Shown here piece by piece: positions 9,224-18,922 of a DNA stretch of 64,000 nucleotides (positions within the stretch are counted from its first letter, which is position 1; every line of letters begins with the position of its first letter). The stretch comes from Paenibacillus sabuli (lineage in GTDB: Bacteria; Bacillota; Bacilli; Paenibacillales; Paenibacillaceae), in the NCBI RefSeq assembly GCF_014705605.1, contig NZ_JACXIZ010000012.1:164702-228701 (forward strand). Direction: 5' to 3'. Under the pieces are notes generated by a model. That model saw nothing but the letters and a program-made list of their open reading frames with translations, was not told the origin of the DNA and did no database searches. The position numbers and the translations under genes are program-made.

Positions 9224-9249
9224 CATCAACGTCAAAGCGGTCTTTTTTT
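9208..9249. terminator. Bidirectional intrinsic terminator
   Basis: AAGACCGCTTTGAC and its exact complement GTCAAAGCGGTCTT flank a 6-nt loop. A-run on the left and T-run on the right let it end both the reductase transcript and the convergent betaine-importer transcript. The left arm overlaps the last codons of the reductase gene. Confidence 0.9.
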
Positions 9250-9302
9250 CTTCGGCTGCGAAGGTTTCCGCCGCCTATGCACTGCATTGCGATGAATCCG
9301 GA

Positions 9303-10271
9303 TTACAGCTCAATGCCTTCCAGCCACGCATCGACCTTGTCCGAATTGGCCTCGACCCACTTCGCGGCCGCTTCCTCCTCGGAGGCGCCGTTCAGGATGT
9401 CGATCATGACCGCTTCCATGTCGGATGCCTCCCAGGCGAACTGGTCCAGGAACGTGTAGGCGTCCGGATGGTCGTCCTGAAGGCCGAGACGCACGAGCGT
9501 GTTGATGTGCTCCTCGCCGCCGAATACCTCTTGCGGATCGTCCAGGTACTTCAGATCCATCTCGGCGAACATCCAGTGCGGCGTCCATCCCGTCACGATG
9601 ACCGGATCTTCGTTTGCATAGGCATCTTTCAGCACGGTTGCCATCGCCGCCGAAGAGCTTTCCAGCAGATTCCAATCGCTCAGGTCATACGCTTCGATAG
9701 CTGTAGCCGTCGCGGACATGATGCCCGCGCCCGGCTCGATGCCGGTGATCGTGTAATCGACCGTTTCGCCGACTTCCGCACCCTGCAGGTCCTCGATCGA
9801 GGCGATATCCATGTAGGCCGGGACGACGAGTCCCGTCTTCGTGCCTTCCAGGTTCGGACCGAGGTCCTCGAACTTGTCCTTGTTCGGCTCGTAGTAGTTC
9901 TCGCCGTGCGTGCTCGGCAGCCAGGCGGCGACCATCGCATCCGCGCTGCCGTCGGAGATGCCGACGTACATCGGACCGGCGTCGACCTGCAGCATCTCGA
10001 CCGTGTAGCCGAGCTTGCTCTCGAGCACTTCGCGCACGACGTTCGTGCTGGCGATTTCCGAGTCCCACGCCACGTAGGCCAGCGTGATTTCCTTGTCTTC
10101 GGCTGCGCCGCCGGCATTACCTTTATTTGAATTGCCGGCATTGTTCGTCCCGGCGTTATTGGCATTCCCTGCGTTACTCGTGTCCGCGCCTCCGTTGTTG
10201 CCGGAGCAGCCGGCCAGTACCAGTGCGAGCATCAGGACTACGGCGACGAGCGTCATCGTTTGTTTTTTCAT
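9303..10271 (-). CDS. opuAC: Glycine betaine-binding lipoprotein OpuAC
   Basis: A 322-residue binding protein for glycine betaine or proline betaine. The lipoprotein signal ends ALVLAGC, and a short Asn/Gly-rich linker precedes the OpuAC fold (from KEITLAYVAWDSE). Trp-containing stretches at AYVAWDSE, AAWLPSTHGENYY and TGWTPHWMF are where the Trp cage that grips the trimethylammonium group would lie. It is last in an ATPase-permease-binding protein operon with the same order as B. subtilis opuA. The frame extends ten codons upstream to an ATG at 10301; the ATG at 10271 gives a normal signal peptide after GGAAGG. Confidence 0.93.
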   Translation of the reverse strand: MKKQTMTLVAVVLMLALVLAGCSGNNGGADTSNAGNANNAGTNNAGNSNKGNAGGAAEDKEITLAYVAWDSEIASTNVVREVLESKLGYTVEMLQVDAGPMYVGISDGSADAMVAAWLPSTHGENYYEPNKDKFEDLGPNLEGTKTGLVVPAYMDIASIEDLQGAEVGETVDYTITGIEPGAGIMSATATAIEAYDLSDWNLLESSSAAMATVLKDAYANEDPVIVTGWTPHWMFAEMDLKYLDDPQEVFGGEEHINTLVRLGLQDDHPDAYTFLDQFAWEASDMEAVMIDILNGASEEEAAAKWVEANSDKVDAWLEGIEL

Positions 10272-10332
10272 GCGTGAATCCAACCTTCCCATTTTCTTCA
10301 TTTAATTTCTTTTTTTCTTGATTTTGTAGCAC

Positions 10333-11169
10333 TCAGCGTTTCTTTTTAGCTTTGACCAGATGCTGCGTCAGCCTGTCCAGGATAATGGCCAGAATGACGA
10401 CAGCCAGACCTGCTTCGAAGCCTACCCCTGTCTTGGTCTGCGTCACGGCGCGGTACACGTCCGCTCCGACGCCCTGGGCGCCGATCATCGAGGCGATGAC
10501 GACCATCGACAGCGACAGCATGATCGTCTGGTTGACGCCGGCCATGATGGTCGGCACCGCGATCGGCAGCTGCAGCTTGACGAGCTTTTGCATCGGGGTC
10601 GAGCCGAAGGCATCCGCCGCTTCCACCAGATCCTCCGGCACCTGGCGAATGCCGAGATTGGTCAGCCGGATCGTCGGCGGGATGGCGAAGATGACCGAGG
10701 CGATCACGCCGGGCACGACGCCGAGCGAGAAGAAGGCGACCGCCGGCAGCAGATAGACGAAGGCCGGCATCGTCTGCATGAAGTCGAGCACCGGCAGCAG
10801 CAGCGCCTGCAGCCGGTTGCTGCGGGCGGCGGCGATCCCGAGCGGTACGCCGAGCACGACCGAGATGATCGCCGCGGTCAGCACGAGCGCCAGCGTCTCC
10901 ATCGTATGCTCCCAATAACCGAGGTTGTCGACGAGCAGCAGGCCCAGCAGCGTGAACAGCGCGATGCGCCAACGCCCGATGGCGAAGGCCAGCAGCGTAA
11001 AGATGACGATCATGGCGAGCGGCGGCAAGTAATTAAAGGTGTCGGCCAGCCCGTCGACCGTCGAGCCGATGCCCGTCTTGATGCCGCCGAACACCGGTCC
11101 GCCGTACGCCTTGAGCCAGTCCTCGGCCGCTTCGATCCAAGTCCCGATCGGTATTTTCGGCAGATTCAT
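10333..11169 (-). CDS. opuAB: Glycine betaine ABC permease OpuAB
   Basis: A 278-residue inner-membrane permease with an N-terminal amphipathic segment and five or six hydrophobic helices. The EAA loop EAADAFGSTPMQKLVKLQLP is clear at about residues 180-200. It should pair with the OpuAA ATPase encoded directly upstream, overlapping by ATGA, and accept betaine from the lipoprotein encoded 30 bp downstream. Size and order match the OpuA osmoprotectant importer. Confidence 0.95.
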   Translation of the reverse strand: MNLPKIPIGTWIEAAEDWLKAYGGPVFGGIKTGIGSTVDGLADTFNYLPPLAMIVIFTLLAFAIGRWRIALFTLLGLLLVDNLGYWEHTMETLALVLTAAIISVVLGVPLGIAAARSNRLQALLLPVLDFMQTMPAFVYLLPAVAFFSLGVVPGVIASVIFAIPPTIRLTNLGIRQVPEDLVEAADAFGSTPMQKLVKLQLPIAVPTIMAGVNQTIMLSLSMVVIASMIGAQGVGADVYRAVTQTKTGVGFEAGLAVVILAIILDRLTQHLVKAKKKR

Positions 11170-12368
11170 CCCGCGTCACCCGCCTCTCGAGGCGGCGTCT
11201 GTCCGCTCAATGCACCCAGCACGGCGCCGCGAATGATAATGCCGAGCAGCCGCCCGCGCTCGTCCACGACCGCCGGCGGCACCTTGGCCCCGCCGACCAG
11301 ATCGAACAGCTCGGCAAGCAGCGTATCCGGCGCCACCGTCGGCAGCTCGCGCTGCACGATGTCCGCCAGGCTGCGCCCGGCGCTCGCCGCCTCGGCCGCC
11401 GCCTCTGCGGTCACGACGCCGAGCAGCTGCCGCGCCTTGTCGACGACGTACAGATTGGAGATGCCGCGCTCGCGCATCATCTGCAGCGCCACGCGCGGGC
11501 CGCGATCCATTGCCACAGTCTCCGCGCGCACCATGACATGCGAGGCGGTCAGCACCTTGGACAGGTCGACGTCCTCGACGAAGCGCTCGACGTAGTCGTT
11601 GGCTGGATTGGTCAGGATCTCCTCCGGCGTACCGATCTGCACGACCGCGCCGTCCTTCATCAGGGCGATCCGGTCGCCGATGCGCAGCGCCTCGTCCAGG
11701 TCGTGCGTGATGAAGACGATCGTCTTCTGCATCGATGCCTGCAGCTCCAGCAGCTCGTCCTGCATGTCCTTGCGGATGAGCGGATCGAGCGCGCTGAAAG
11801 CCTCGTCCATCAGCAGCACGTCCGGATCATTCGCCAGACCGCGCGCCAGGCCGACACGCTGCTGCATGCCGCCGCTCAGCTCGTCGGGACGGCTGCCGGC
11901 GACGCCGCCCAGTCCGACCAGCTCGAGCGTGCGCTGCGCCTTCTCCCGGCGCTCCGCCCGGGGCACGCCCTGCACCTCGAGGCCGTACTCCACGTTGGCG
12001 AGCACCGAGCGGTGCGGGAACAGCGCGAACTTCTGGAACACCATGCTGATCGTCTCGCGCCGCACCCGCCGCAGCTCCTCGGCGCGCAGCTTCACGATGT
12101 CCTTCCCCTTGATCAGCACCTGGCCCGCCGTCGGCTCGATCAGCCGATTGAGCAGGCGCACGAGCGTCGACTTGCCGCTGCCCGACAGCCCCATGATGAC
12201 GAAGATCTCGCCCGGCTCGATTGCGAAGCTGACCCGATTCACGCCGACCGTCAGCTTGGTTTCCTTGGCGATCCGCTCCTTGGACCAGCCTTGCTCCAGC
12301 AGCCCCAGCGCCCGCTTCGGATCGTGGCCGAACACCTTGGTCAGTGCGTTGACTTCGATTAGCGCCAC
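11166..12368 (-). CDS. opuAA: Glycine betaine ABC ATPase OpuAA
   Basis: A 400-residue ATPase with Walker A GLSGSGKST, signature LSGGMQQR and Walker B LLMDEAF, followed by two CBS domains (about 275-390). In OpuA the tandem CBS domains sense ionic strength or cyclic di-AMP and gate transport. The GTG start at 12368 lies just behind GGGGGAG; thirteen further in-frame codons upstream were rejected. Its stop overlaps the permease start. It is divergent from gbsR, which probably represses or tunes the operon. Confidence 0.95.
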   Translation of the reverse strand: MALIEVNALTKVFGHDPKRALGLLEQGWSKERIAKETKLTVGVNRVSFAIEPGEIFVIMGLSGSGKSTLVRLLNRLIEPTAGQVLIKGKDIVKLRAEELRRVRRETISMVFQKFALFPHRSVLANVEYGLEVQGVPRAERREKAQRTLELVGLGGVAGSRPDELSGGMQQRVGLARGLANDPDVLLMDEAFSALDPLIRKDMQDELLELQASMQKTIVFITHDLDEALRIGDRIALMKDGAVVQIGTPEEILTNPANDYVERFVEDVDLSKVLTASHVMVRAETVAMDRGPRVALQMMRERGISNLYVVDKARQLLGVVTAEAAAEAASAGRSLADIVQRELPTVAPDTLLAELFDLVGGAKVPPAVVDERGRLLGIIIRGAVLGALSGQTPPREAGDAG

Positions 12369-12447
12369 CTTGCTCCCCCTTCCACATCCGTATCGCTCTG
12401 TTGTCACTCGCCTAAGTCTAGAGGTTTATCCGCCATTGGTCAAAAGT

Positions 12448-12463
12448 AAAATAAGTTTATTTT
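12448..12463. promoter_or_regulatory. AT-rich palindrome in opuA-gbsR divergent region
   Basis: AAAATAA-GT-TTATTTT is a perfect 7-bp inverted repeat in the 385-bp AT-rich interval between opuAA and gbsR. Its place fits an operator for GbsR or core opuA promoter DNA; this is inference. Elsewhere in the interval, GCCCGG-ATAA-CCGGGC (12720-12735) forms a small hairpin just before the gbsR start, and nothing else is recognisable. Confidence 0.4.
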
Positions 12464-12753
12464 GAACGTACAGTTTTTACTTTACAAACTTTATTTGGTT
12501 TATGCTCTTGTTTGCTTACATTTCCACCGTTTTAACGCCCTTTACTTTTAAAAGTCGTTTTTTTACAATGAGAACTAGCGACAAAGCAAAAATGGAAACG
12601 GCCTGTGCCGCCCGGCTGCGGCCCGGCACGTCTCCTTCCGAGCGGATAAAAAGCCGCAGGCAAGAAGCCCAGCGCAGGCACGACTGCGCGCAGCGGCGCA
12701 TCAGCAAGACAGACGGATGGCCCGGATAACCGGGCGGATTGGGGTGGGCGCTA

Positions 12754-13344
12754 GTGGATGCATTCGAAGGGCTGACAGCGGAACAGATCGAGGTCATCCG
12801 CAAATCGCGGCGCCGGGTGATGGATTCGATCGGCAACAATATGGATCTGTACGGCGTGACGCTATCGATCGGCCATCTGTACGGTAATATTTATTTTCAC
12901 GACGGCCCGGTCACGCTCGACGAGATGCGCGAGGTCATGGGAATGAGCAAGACGAGCATGAGCACCGGCATGCGGACCTTGATCGATCTGAAGATGGTCA
13001 ACAAGGTATGGGAAAAAGGCTCGCGCAAGGACCTGTACGAGGTGGAGACGGACTGGCATCAAAATTTCGTCGATTACTTCGTCATCAAATGGCGCAAATC
13101 GATGGAGGTCAACATCGCCTCGCTCAATAAATCGACTGCGGACATTCACAAGCTGCGCGCTGCCGATCCGGACAACGAGGCGCTGATCGCGCAGACCGAT
13201 TTCGACCTGGCCCGCATGCAGCATGCGGTGCAGTATTACAAATGGCTGAGCCGGTTCATCGATGCGCTCGAGAGCGGCGAGATCTTCAAGTGGATTCCCA
13301 AAGAAGACGAAAAAGAAGACGAACAGCAAAGCCCGGGCGGGTAG
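12754..13344 (+). CDS. gbsR: GbsR-type regulator of betaine/choline genes
   Basis: A 196-residue MarR-superfamily winged-helix regulator. The DNA-binding part includes VTLDEMREVMGMSKTSMSTG and VWEKGSRKDLYEVETDW, and the C-terminal helices end LESGEIFKWIPKED, all characteristic of GbsR/OpcR. GbsR controls choline oxidation and osmoprotectant import in B. subtilis, and here it is divergent from opuA, which supports the call. The GTG at 12754 (after GGGGTGG) is preferred over a TTG at 12739, which directly follows a hairpin. The choline dehydrogenase and betaine aldehyde dehydrogenase genes usually seen with gbsR are not in the window. Confidence 0.88.
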   Translation: MDAFEGLTAEQIEVIRKSRRRVMDSIGNNMDLYGVTLSIGHLYGNIYFHDGPVTLDEMREVMGMSKTSMSTGMRTLIDLKMVNKVWEKGSRKDLYEVETDWHQNFVDYFVIKWRKSMEVNIASLNKSTADIHKLRAADPDNEALIAQTDFDLARMQHAVQYYKWLSRFIDALESGEIFKWIPKEDEKEDEQQSPGG

Positions 13345-13358
13345 CCCGGGCTTTGCTG
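13324..13358 (+). terminator. Stem-loop at end of gbsR
   Basis: CAGCAAAGCCCGGGC is followed by a 5-nt loop and its exact complement. The left arm covers the last codons of gbsR. No clear T-run follows (GTGTGGGG), so it may be a weak terminator or an RNA-stabilising stem. Confidence 0.6.
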
Positions 13359-13459
13359 TGTGGGGAGACACGTGAGTGGGCGCATAATTCGGTAGGCACG
13401 TGATCGGCGCGTGTGACCAGGTTCGGAAGGCGGTGCATAGGCAGCCGCGATACAGGGCG

Positions 13460-15067
13460 TCACTTGTGGCGCAGCGCGCTCGGCGCGACGCCCCAATATT
13501 TGCGGAACGCCTTGGCAAAGTAGCTGATGTCGCGGTAGCCGACGGCGGAGGCGACGTCGTTCACCTTGGCTTCGCCCAGCAGCAGCTCCTTGGCGCGCTC
13601 CATGCGGCGGGCCAGCACGTAATCCGAGAAGGGCTGCCCGACTTCTTTTTTGAACAGCCGGCTCAAGTACGACGCGTTCACATACAGACGGGCGGCGAGC
13701 GCATGCAGACTCAGATCGGCGCCCGGCGTGCGCTCGATCATCTCGAGCAGCCGGCCGACCATGCGATGGCCGCCGGACGCGCGGGTCCGGCCGGCATGCT
13801 CCACGATGCGCGCGGTGACGCGGCTGGCCCACTGGGCGATCTGCGCTTGCGAGACGAGCGTCTCCAGCGCCAGGAAGTAGGCGTAATCCTCCGCCAGCAC
13901 CTGCTGCACGGACCAGCCCTGCGACTGAAGCAGGCGCGTAAACACGCCGCTCAAAAACAGCACCTGCTCATAGGCTAGCTCCGCGCAATCGGCCTGCGCG
14001 AAGGCCCGCGCCACGTAGCCGTCCAGCAGCGCATGCGCCGCTGCGGCATCCGCCCTGTAGACGGCGATCTCCAACCGCCGCTCGAAGGCTGGATCGCAGG
14101 GGACGAGCCCGCCGGTCGGCGGCGTGGCCCGGCGGCGATAGGCGATCGTCGCGCCTTGCCCGCATACCGTCCGCTCCTGCAGCGCCCGGCAGGCGTCCCG
14201 ATACGAATGCGGGGCTGCCGTCAGCGGCTGCGCCGTCCCCAGCCCGGCGCTCGCCGTCAGCTTGAGACAAGCGCGGACGGCGGCCAACAGCCGCCGAATC
14301 GCGAGGCCCATCCGCTCCTGAAGCGCCGCGTCCGTTTCGCCCGGCAGGCCGGCGAACAGCACGACCGTCGTCTCCTCGTCCGTGTCGAAGACGTGGCAGT
14401 CGTCCTGCGCCAGGCATTCCTTGGCGATGCTCAGCAGCATGGCGTGCAGCAGCGGGCGATCGCCCGCCCCGAAGCGGGCCTGCGTGTCCGGCAACGGATC
14501 TATCCGGCAGGCGCCGGCGACATAGCGGGCGTCCTCCAGCAGCGCCAGGCCCAGCTCCCGGGCGTGCCGGACCAGCTCCCAGGCCGCATAGCGTCCGGCC
14601 ATCCAGTCGCGAAGGAAATCCTGGCGCAGCTGCGGGAGCCGGCTGCGCCACAGTCGCTGCAGCTCCGCCTGGCGCTCCGCTGCGGCGCGCGCGCGCCGCG
14701 TCTCCTCCGCCAGCGCCAGCATGGCCTGCAGGATCGTGTGCCGGTTGGCCGGCTTGAGCAAGTACTTCATGATGCCCAGCTCCATCGCCTGCTGCGCGTA
14801 TCGAATCTCGTCGTGTCCGCTCAGCACGGCGATCCGCGCCAGCGGCGCACGCTGCAGCACCGCAGAGGCCAGGGACAGCCCGTCCATGCCGGGCAACCCG
14901 ATATCCAGCAGCATCAGATCCGGCGTCTCGCGCTCCGCCAGCGCGAGCGCCTCCGTGCCATCCTCCGCAATAGCGCTTACACGAATGCCGTGCCGAGCCC
15001 ACGGGATCCCGCTTGACAGACTGTGCAAAATACGCGGATCGTCCTCGACAATCATCAGCTTCATCAT
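13460..15067 (-). CDS. Orphan response regulator, YesN type
   Basis: A 535-residue regulator. The receiver shows D9-D10, predicted phospho-acceptor D55 in LMLLDIGLPG, S83 and K105. A middle region of about 300 residues, common in long YesN proteins, leads to a C-terminal AraC double helix-turn-helix (about 430-530: LYVNASYLSRLFKKEVGQPF, VGYRDISYFAKAFRKYWGVA). No histidine kinase or transporter gene adjoins it, so target and partner are unknown. The start follows GGGAGGGAG. Without a kinase neighbour it may be driven by a distant YesM-type kinase. Confidence 0.9.
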   Translation of the reverse strand: MMKLMIVEDDPRILHSLSSGIPWARHGIRVSAIAEDGTEALALAERETPDLMLLDIGLPGMDGLSLASAVLQRAPLARIAVLSGHDEIRYAQQAMELGIMKYLLKPANRHTILQAMLALAEETRRARAAAERQAELQRLWRSRLPQLRQDFLRDWMAGRYAAWELVRHARELGLALLEDARYVAGACRIDPLPDTQARFGAGDRPLLHAMLLSIAKECLAQDDCHVFDTDEETTVVLFAGLPGETDAALQERMGLAIRRLLAAVRACLKLTASAGLGTAQPLTAAPHSYRDACRALQERTVCGQGATIAYRRRATPPTGGLVPCDPAFERRLEIAVYRADAAAAHALLDGYVARAFAQADCAELAYEQVLFLSGVFTRLLQSQGWSVQQVLAEDYAYFLALETLVSQAQIAQWASRVTARIVEHAGRTRASGGHRMVGRLLEMIERTPGADLSLHALAARLYVNASYLSRLFKKEVGQPFSDYVLARRMERAKELLLGEAKVNDVASAVGYRDISYFAKAFRKYWGVAPSALRHK

Positions 15068-15206
15068 GCCCGCTCCCTCCCCCGGCGGCCCCGACAGCGC
15101 CTTGTCCTCTTATTTTATGGTCGCCCGCTCCGCGCGGATAGTGCTAAATTGGTTTCAAATACGGAGGAAGGCGTTCCTGCGCGGCGGAAGACGTTCCTGC
15201 GCGGCG

Positions 15207-15392
15207 GCTAACGGTTCTCACAGGCGTTATTTTAGTCAAATTGACTGCTTTTAAAAGCTAACGGTTCTCACAGACGCTAATTTATCAAATTTGGCGAAAA
15301 TGAAAAGATTTTGACCAAATAAGCTCGCTCACAACCGTTAGCTCTAAAAAACGCTGATTATCAGCCAAATAAGCGCGCTGACAACCGTTAGC
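15207..15392. repeat. Four GCTAACGGTT repeats, two direct and two inverted
   Basis: GCTAACGGTTCTCACAG begins at 15207 and again at 15257, each followed by an AT-rich tail. The reverse complement, ending ACAACCGTTAGC, occurs at 15315-15342 and 15364-15392. The pairs face each other, so the region could fold into a long cruciform. The TAACGG core also appears in repeats near 21.6, 24.9 and 42.8 kb. Confidence 0.75.
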
Positions 15393-15751
15393 TCGTGCGG
15401 GAAAGCGGCGGGAGTGGCGGCAAGTGCCGGACAACCAAAAACACAGACGCAAAGACGCCTTCCGCGCAGCGCTTGGCGCTGGGAAGGCGTCTTGCAGGTG
15501 TCCTGTATTCGGGCGACTTGCCGACTCCGCGTGCGGTGTGCAGCTCCGGTGCGCAGGTGCACACGACTACACTTCCTGCACACATGCTGCAGCAGCATCT
15601 TGCTCGCACGCTGCACACTTCCTGCTCGTATGCTTCCACAGCTTCATACGAGCCTGCTGCCGCAACATTTTGCGTACCTTCCACCCAGCATCATATCTGC
15701 GCGCTACGATAGCGTCATCTACGCTCGCTGGCTGGGCCTCGCATGCACACG
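15393..15751. other. Non-coding interval with one strong hairpin
   Basis: AAGACGCCTTCC (15452-15463) pairs with GGAAGGCGTCTT (15482-15493) around an inner AGCGC/GCGCT stem; it may end transcription from either side. From 15540 to 15730 the DNA is rich in short TGC/CTGC runs and open in several frames, but codon use does not look protein-like. No gene is supported here. Confidence 0.5.
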
Positions 15752-18700
15752 CTAAGGCAGCATGATGCCGTGGCCCATCCGCACCTCATCGATGTCCATG
15801 TCGGCGGTGATGCCGCTCGTGCCGCTGCCGCCGAGCTTGAAGATGGCGCTGCCCGTGCCGCTGCTCGTCGCGCCGCTCCAGGCCAGGTTGCCGTCGACAT
15901 ACACATCATAGCTCGCGCCGGGATGCACGACGACGCGGTACGTGTGATACACGGTCGTGTCGATCGTCGCAGTGTGCTGCGGATTACTCTCGCGGTCCTG
16001 CACCTGGCCCGATGTGCCGTAGGTGAGGAACAGGCCGATGTTATAGGACCCGCCGCGCACGCTGATCTCATTGGTCGTGCCCGGCGCGTTGGCCTTGGCC
16101 CGCACCTCGAACGTGAACGCCCCGCTCGGCGGCGCGAAGCCGTTCTTGGTGAGGAACTGGTAGCCCGTCGCACCGTCGGTGACGGTCGCATAGCCGTCCT
16201 CCTGCACGACCGAGCCGCTCGAGCCCGTCGCACTCCAGCCGGTGGCGGCATAGTCGTCCATGTCGTCCTCGATCACGTCCCACGACGGCGGGGTGTCCTC
16301 CTGAATCAGGCGGAAGTAATCGAAGTCCGCCGTCAGGCCGGTGCCCGCGCAGACGATCAGCCCGATCTTGGGCTCGACCAGGTCGGCCGTCTGCGTCGTC
16401 CAGACCTGGGTATACGTCTCGCCGCCGGCGGAGTAATACCCGCTGTACGTGTTGCCTTCCTTGACGATGCGCATATACGAGACGGTGGAGGCGATCGTGT
16501 CCGGCACCTCGACGTGCGTGCGGTCGGCGTCGATCTGCTTGGTGAACTGGAACTGATTGCCGCTGCCGTACAGCCGCGTCATCCGGAAGTACGTCTGATC
16601 GCTCTCGTACACGATCAGGCCGCCCTGCGACCATTGCGAGGACGGCTTGCCGTCCATCTTGGTCTCGATCGTCCAGTCGCCCTCCGGCGCGCCGGTGAGC
16701 AGAATATTGCGTGCGGTCGCGCCGCCGTCGACGATGTCGCCCGCCTCGCTGACGATGCGCATCTGACCCGGCTGCGCCGTCAGGGACCAGTTCTGATCAT
16801 TCTCCCGCACCCATGTCCACTGCGGGTCCAGGGTCGCGCTATTGAATTCGTCGCTGTCGCCTTCGGTGAAGGCCGGCGGCGGCGTCTGATTGCTCGCGGC
16901 CTGCGGCACCTCGCCATACGCGTACAGCACCATGTCGTCGAAGTACACCGCGCCGGTGCCGCCGTTCTTGTACACATAGACGGTCGCGCTCGTGTCGGTC
17001 GGCCCGGTGATGAAGACGACATCCTTCCACGTATAGTTCAGCCCGTTCATCGACGTGTCCTTGAAGGTGCCGCCGTAGTTCTTGACGCCGAGCACGCCGG
17101 CGCCGCCGCCCGTGCCCTTGCCATAGCCGGAGAGTCGGTACATCGTATTGGGCTGCAGCCCGGTCACCTTCTGCTCCGCCCCGGAGGCCGCGGCGGTCAG
17201 CTCGAGCGCGTAGTCGCCCGAGCGCTGGTCGTGATCGACGACGGCTGCGCCGTTGTAGGCATAGCCCCAGCCGGTGAAGTCGCCGCTCTCCAGGTCCGGA
17301 TTGACCAGCAGATTCGCTTCTTCCGGGGTCGGCGGCAGCGCCGGCAGCTGCGCCGGGTCCAGCCCTGCGCCTTCGTAGGCGCCGATGTTCGGCGCTGCGG
17401 TCGCGGACACCGCATTGCCCCAGTAGTCGAGGCCGCCGTTATTCGGGATGACGCGTCCCGCGCCGATCGCCGGCGAGCCCTGCAGCAACTGGTAGCCGGT
17501 GACCGTGTCGCGGCCGATCGTGGCCGTGCCGGGCGCGGCGAGCTCGGGATCGGCCGTTACCTTGTTCGCATCCAGCGCCAGGATGCTCGCCGGGTGATTG
17601 CCGTAGAACAGATTGCTGTCGAACACATTGTTCGTGCTCTGGCCCATCTCATAGCCGCCCGAGCCGTGATTGATGAGGATATTGTTGTAGAAGTACGTAT
17701 CCGTCGCGTAGCCGCCCCACGTGCCGCTGCCGACGACACGCGCCGTCGATTGCTCGGGCAGATACACCGTGTTGTTGTGCACCAGCGTATTCTCCACCGG
17801 TCCGGCGAAGGTGAACACCGTGTGCCGGTCGTTCTGGCTGATGTTGTAGCGGATGATCGTATCCGTGTTGAAGTTGCTCGGGTTCGTGCCGTCGTTGATC
17901 GTCAGCACGAAGCCGCCGGCGTTGTTGTGGCTGTAATTGTATTGAATAATCGTGCCGTCGCTGTTGAAGTCCGAGTCGTACGCCATCGCGTCGCCGCCCG
18001 GATAGGTGTTGAACACCTCATTGTACTCGATCACCGCGTCCTGCGTCGCCCACGTCCAGAGCGGCACATGGTAGCCGCCCGCCCGCTTGTGCGTGTCGAA
18101 GGCGACATTGTGCGCGATCACGCCGTCCGTCGTATTGAGCAGGACCGCCCCGTCCGCGGAGATGTCGTAGATCATGTTGTTCTCGATGCGATTGTTCGAG
18201 GAGAAGTTGCGCGTCGCCCCGTTGAGGTACACGCCGACACTGTCCAGCGAGTAGATCCGGTTGTTGCGCACGGTGACGTCGGAGACGACATAGTTCCAGC
18301 CCGGGCTCCAGACGATGATGCCGCCGCTGTGCCAGCCGCCGCCCTGCTGGCCCTTGACGCTATGGATCTCCAGCTCCTCGAAGACGAAGTGCTTGTACTC
18401 GCGCATGTCGGTCCAGTCGTCGCCGCTGTCGCCGGAGACGTGGATGCCGCGGCGCTGGCCGGGGATCGCGGCGTTATTGGTGATCTCCAGATTGCGCACT
18501 TCCCAGTACTCCTGATTGTAGAAGTAAATGGCCGCATCCGCGCCGTCGCCGGCGATCAGCGGCTTGGGCCCGTCGCCGTAGCGGTCGATCTGAATCGGCG
18601 CGCCGTCGCTGCCCGAGCCCTGCGGCTGCAGCGAGCCAGACCAGGCGTCGCCCGCCTTGAACAGGATCGCGTCCCCAGGGGCAAACGTGGCCTGGTTCAC

Positions 18701-18922
18701 CTTGTCCAGCGTCTGCCAGGCCGCAGCCGGGCTCGTGCCCGCATTGGCGTCGTCGCCCTCCGCGCTGTCGACATAATAGGCCGTGCCGCTGATCGTCAGC
18801 GCTTCGGCTGGCGGCTCTTCCGGCTGCTGCGCCGCCGCCGGCGCGGCCGGCAGCGCCGTAGCCGCGAGCAGTACGCAGGCGAGCAGCGCGCCCAGCCAGG
18901 CTGTCGTGTATCGTGGTCTCAT
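15752..18922 (-). CDS. Secreted multidomain parallel beta-helix protein with carbohydrate-binding modules
   Basis: A 1056-residue exported protein with a Sec signal ending near PAAPAAAQQ. A right-handed parallel beta-helix (about 45-510) opens with YYVDSAEGDDANAGTSPAAA and shows many N-rich turns (NNRIENNMIYDIS), the pectate lyase/polysaccharide-processing fold. A CenC-like CBM4/9 module (about 535-665: LLVNPDLESGDFTGW) follows, then a DUF1349-like concanavalin module (about 690-880: DEFNSATLDPQWTWVRE) and another jelly-roll module (about 900-1050). It probably acts on plant or microbial polysaccharide outside the cell; no catalytic residues could be assigned. The ATG follows GGGAGG. The foldase and LacI genes lie upstream on the same strand. 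Confidence 0.88.
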   Translation of the reverse strand: MRPRYTTAWLGALLACVLLAATALPAAPAAAQQPEEPPAEALTISGTAYYVDSAEGDDANAGTSPAAAWQTLDKVNQATFAPGDAILFKAGDAWSGSLQPQGSGSDGAPIQIDRYGDGPKPLIAGDGADAAIYFYNQEYWEVRNLEITNNAAIPGQRRGIHVSGDSGDDWTDMREYKHFVFEELEIHSVKGQQGGGWHSGGIIVWSPGWNYVVSDVTVRNNRIYSLDSVGVYLNGATRNFSSNNRIENNMIYDISADGAVLLNTTDGVIAHNVAFDTHKRAGGYHVPLWTWATQDAVIEYNEVFNTYPGGDAMAYDSDFNSDGTIIQYNYSHNNAGGFVLTINDGTNPSNFNTDTIIRYNISQNDRHTVFTFAGPVENTLVHNNTVYLPEQSTARVVGSGTWGGYATDTYFYNNILINHGSGGYEMGQSTNNVFDSNLFYGNHPASILALDANKVTADPELAAPGTATIGRDTVTGYQLLQGSPAIGAGRVIPNNGGLDYWGNAVSATAAPNIGAYEGAGLDPAQLPALPPTPEEANLLVNPDLESGDFTGWGYAYNGAAVVDHDQRSGDYALELTAAASGAEQKVTGLQPNTMYRLSGYGKGTGGGAGVLGVKNYGGTFKDTSMNGLNYTWKDVVFITGPTDTSATVYVYKNGGTGAVYFDDMVLYAYGEVPQAASNQTPPPAFTEGDSDEFNSATLDPQWTWVRENDQNWSLTAQPGQMRIVSEAGDIVDGGATARNILLTGAPEGDWTIETKMDGKPSSQWSQGGLIVYESDQTYFRMTRLYGSGNQFQFTKQIDADRTHVEVPDTIASTVSYMRIVKEGNTYSGYYSAGGETYTQVWTTQTADLVEPKIGLIVCAGTGLTADFDYFRLIQEDTPPSWDVIEDDMDDYAATGWSATGSSGSVVQEDGYATVTDGATGYQFLTKNGFAPPSGAFTFEVRAKANAPGTTNEISVRGGSYNIGLFLTYGTSGQVQDRESNPQHTATIDTTVYHTYRVVVHPGASYDVYVDGNLAWSGATSSGTGSAIFKLGGSGTSGITADMDIDEVRMGHGIMLP

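Noticed and set aside
15540..15730. Small overlapping frames of 90-113 codons on both strands
   Set aside because: TGC/CTGC-rich low-complexity DNA opens several frames at once, with Cys/Leu/Thr bias and no ribosome sites.
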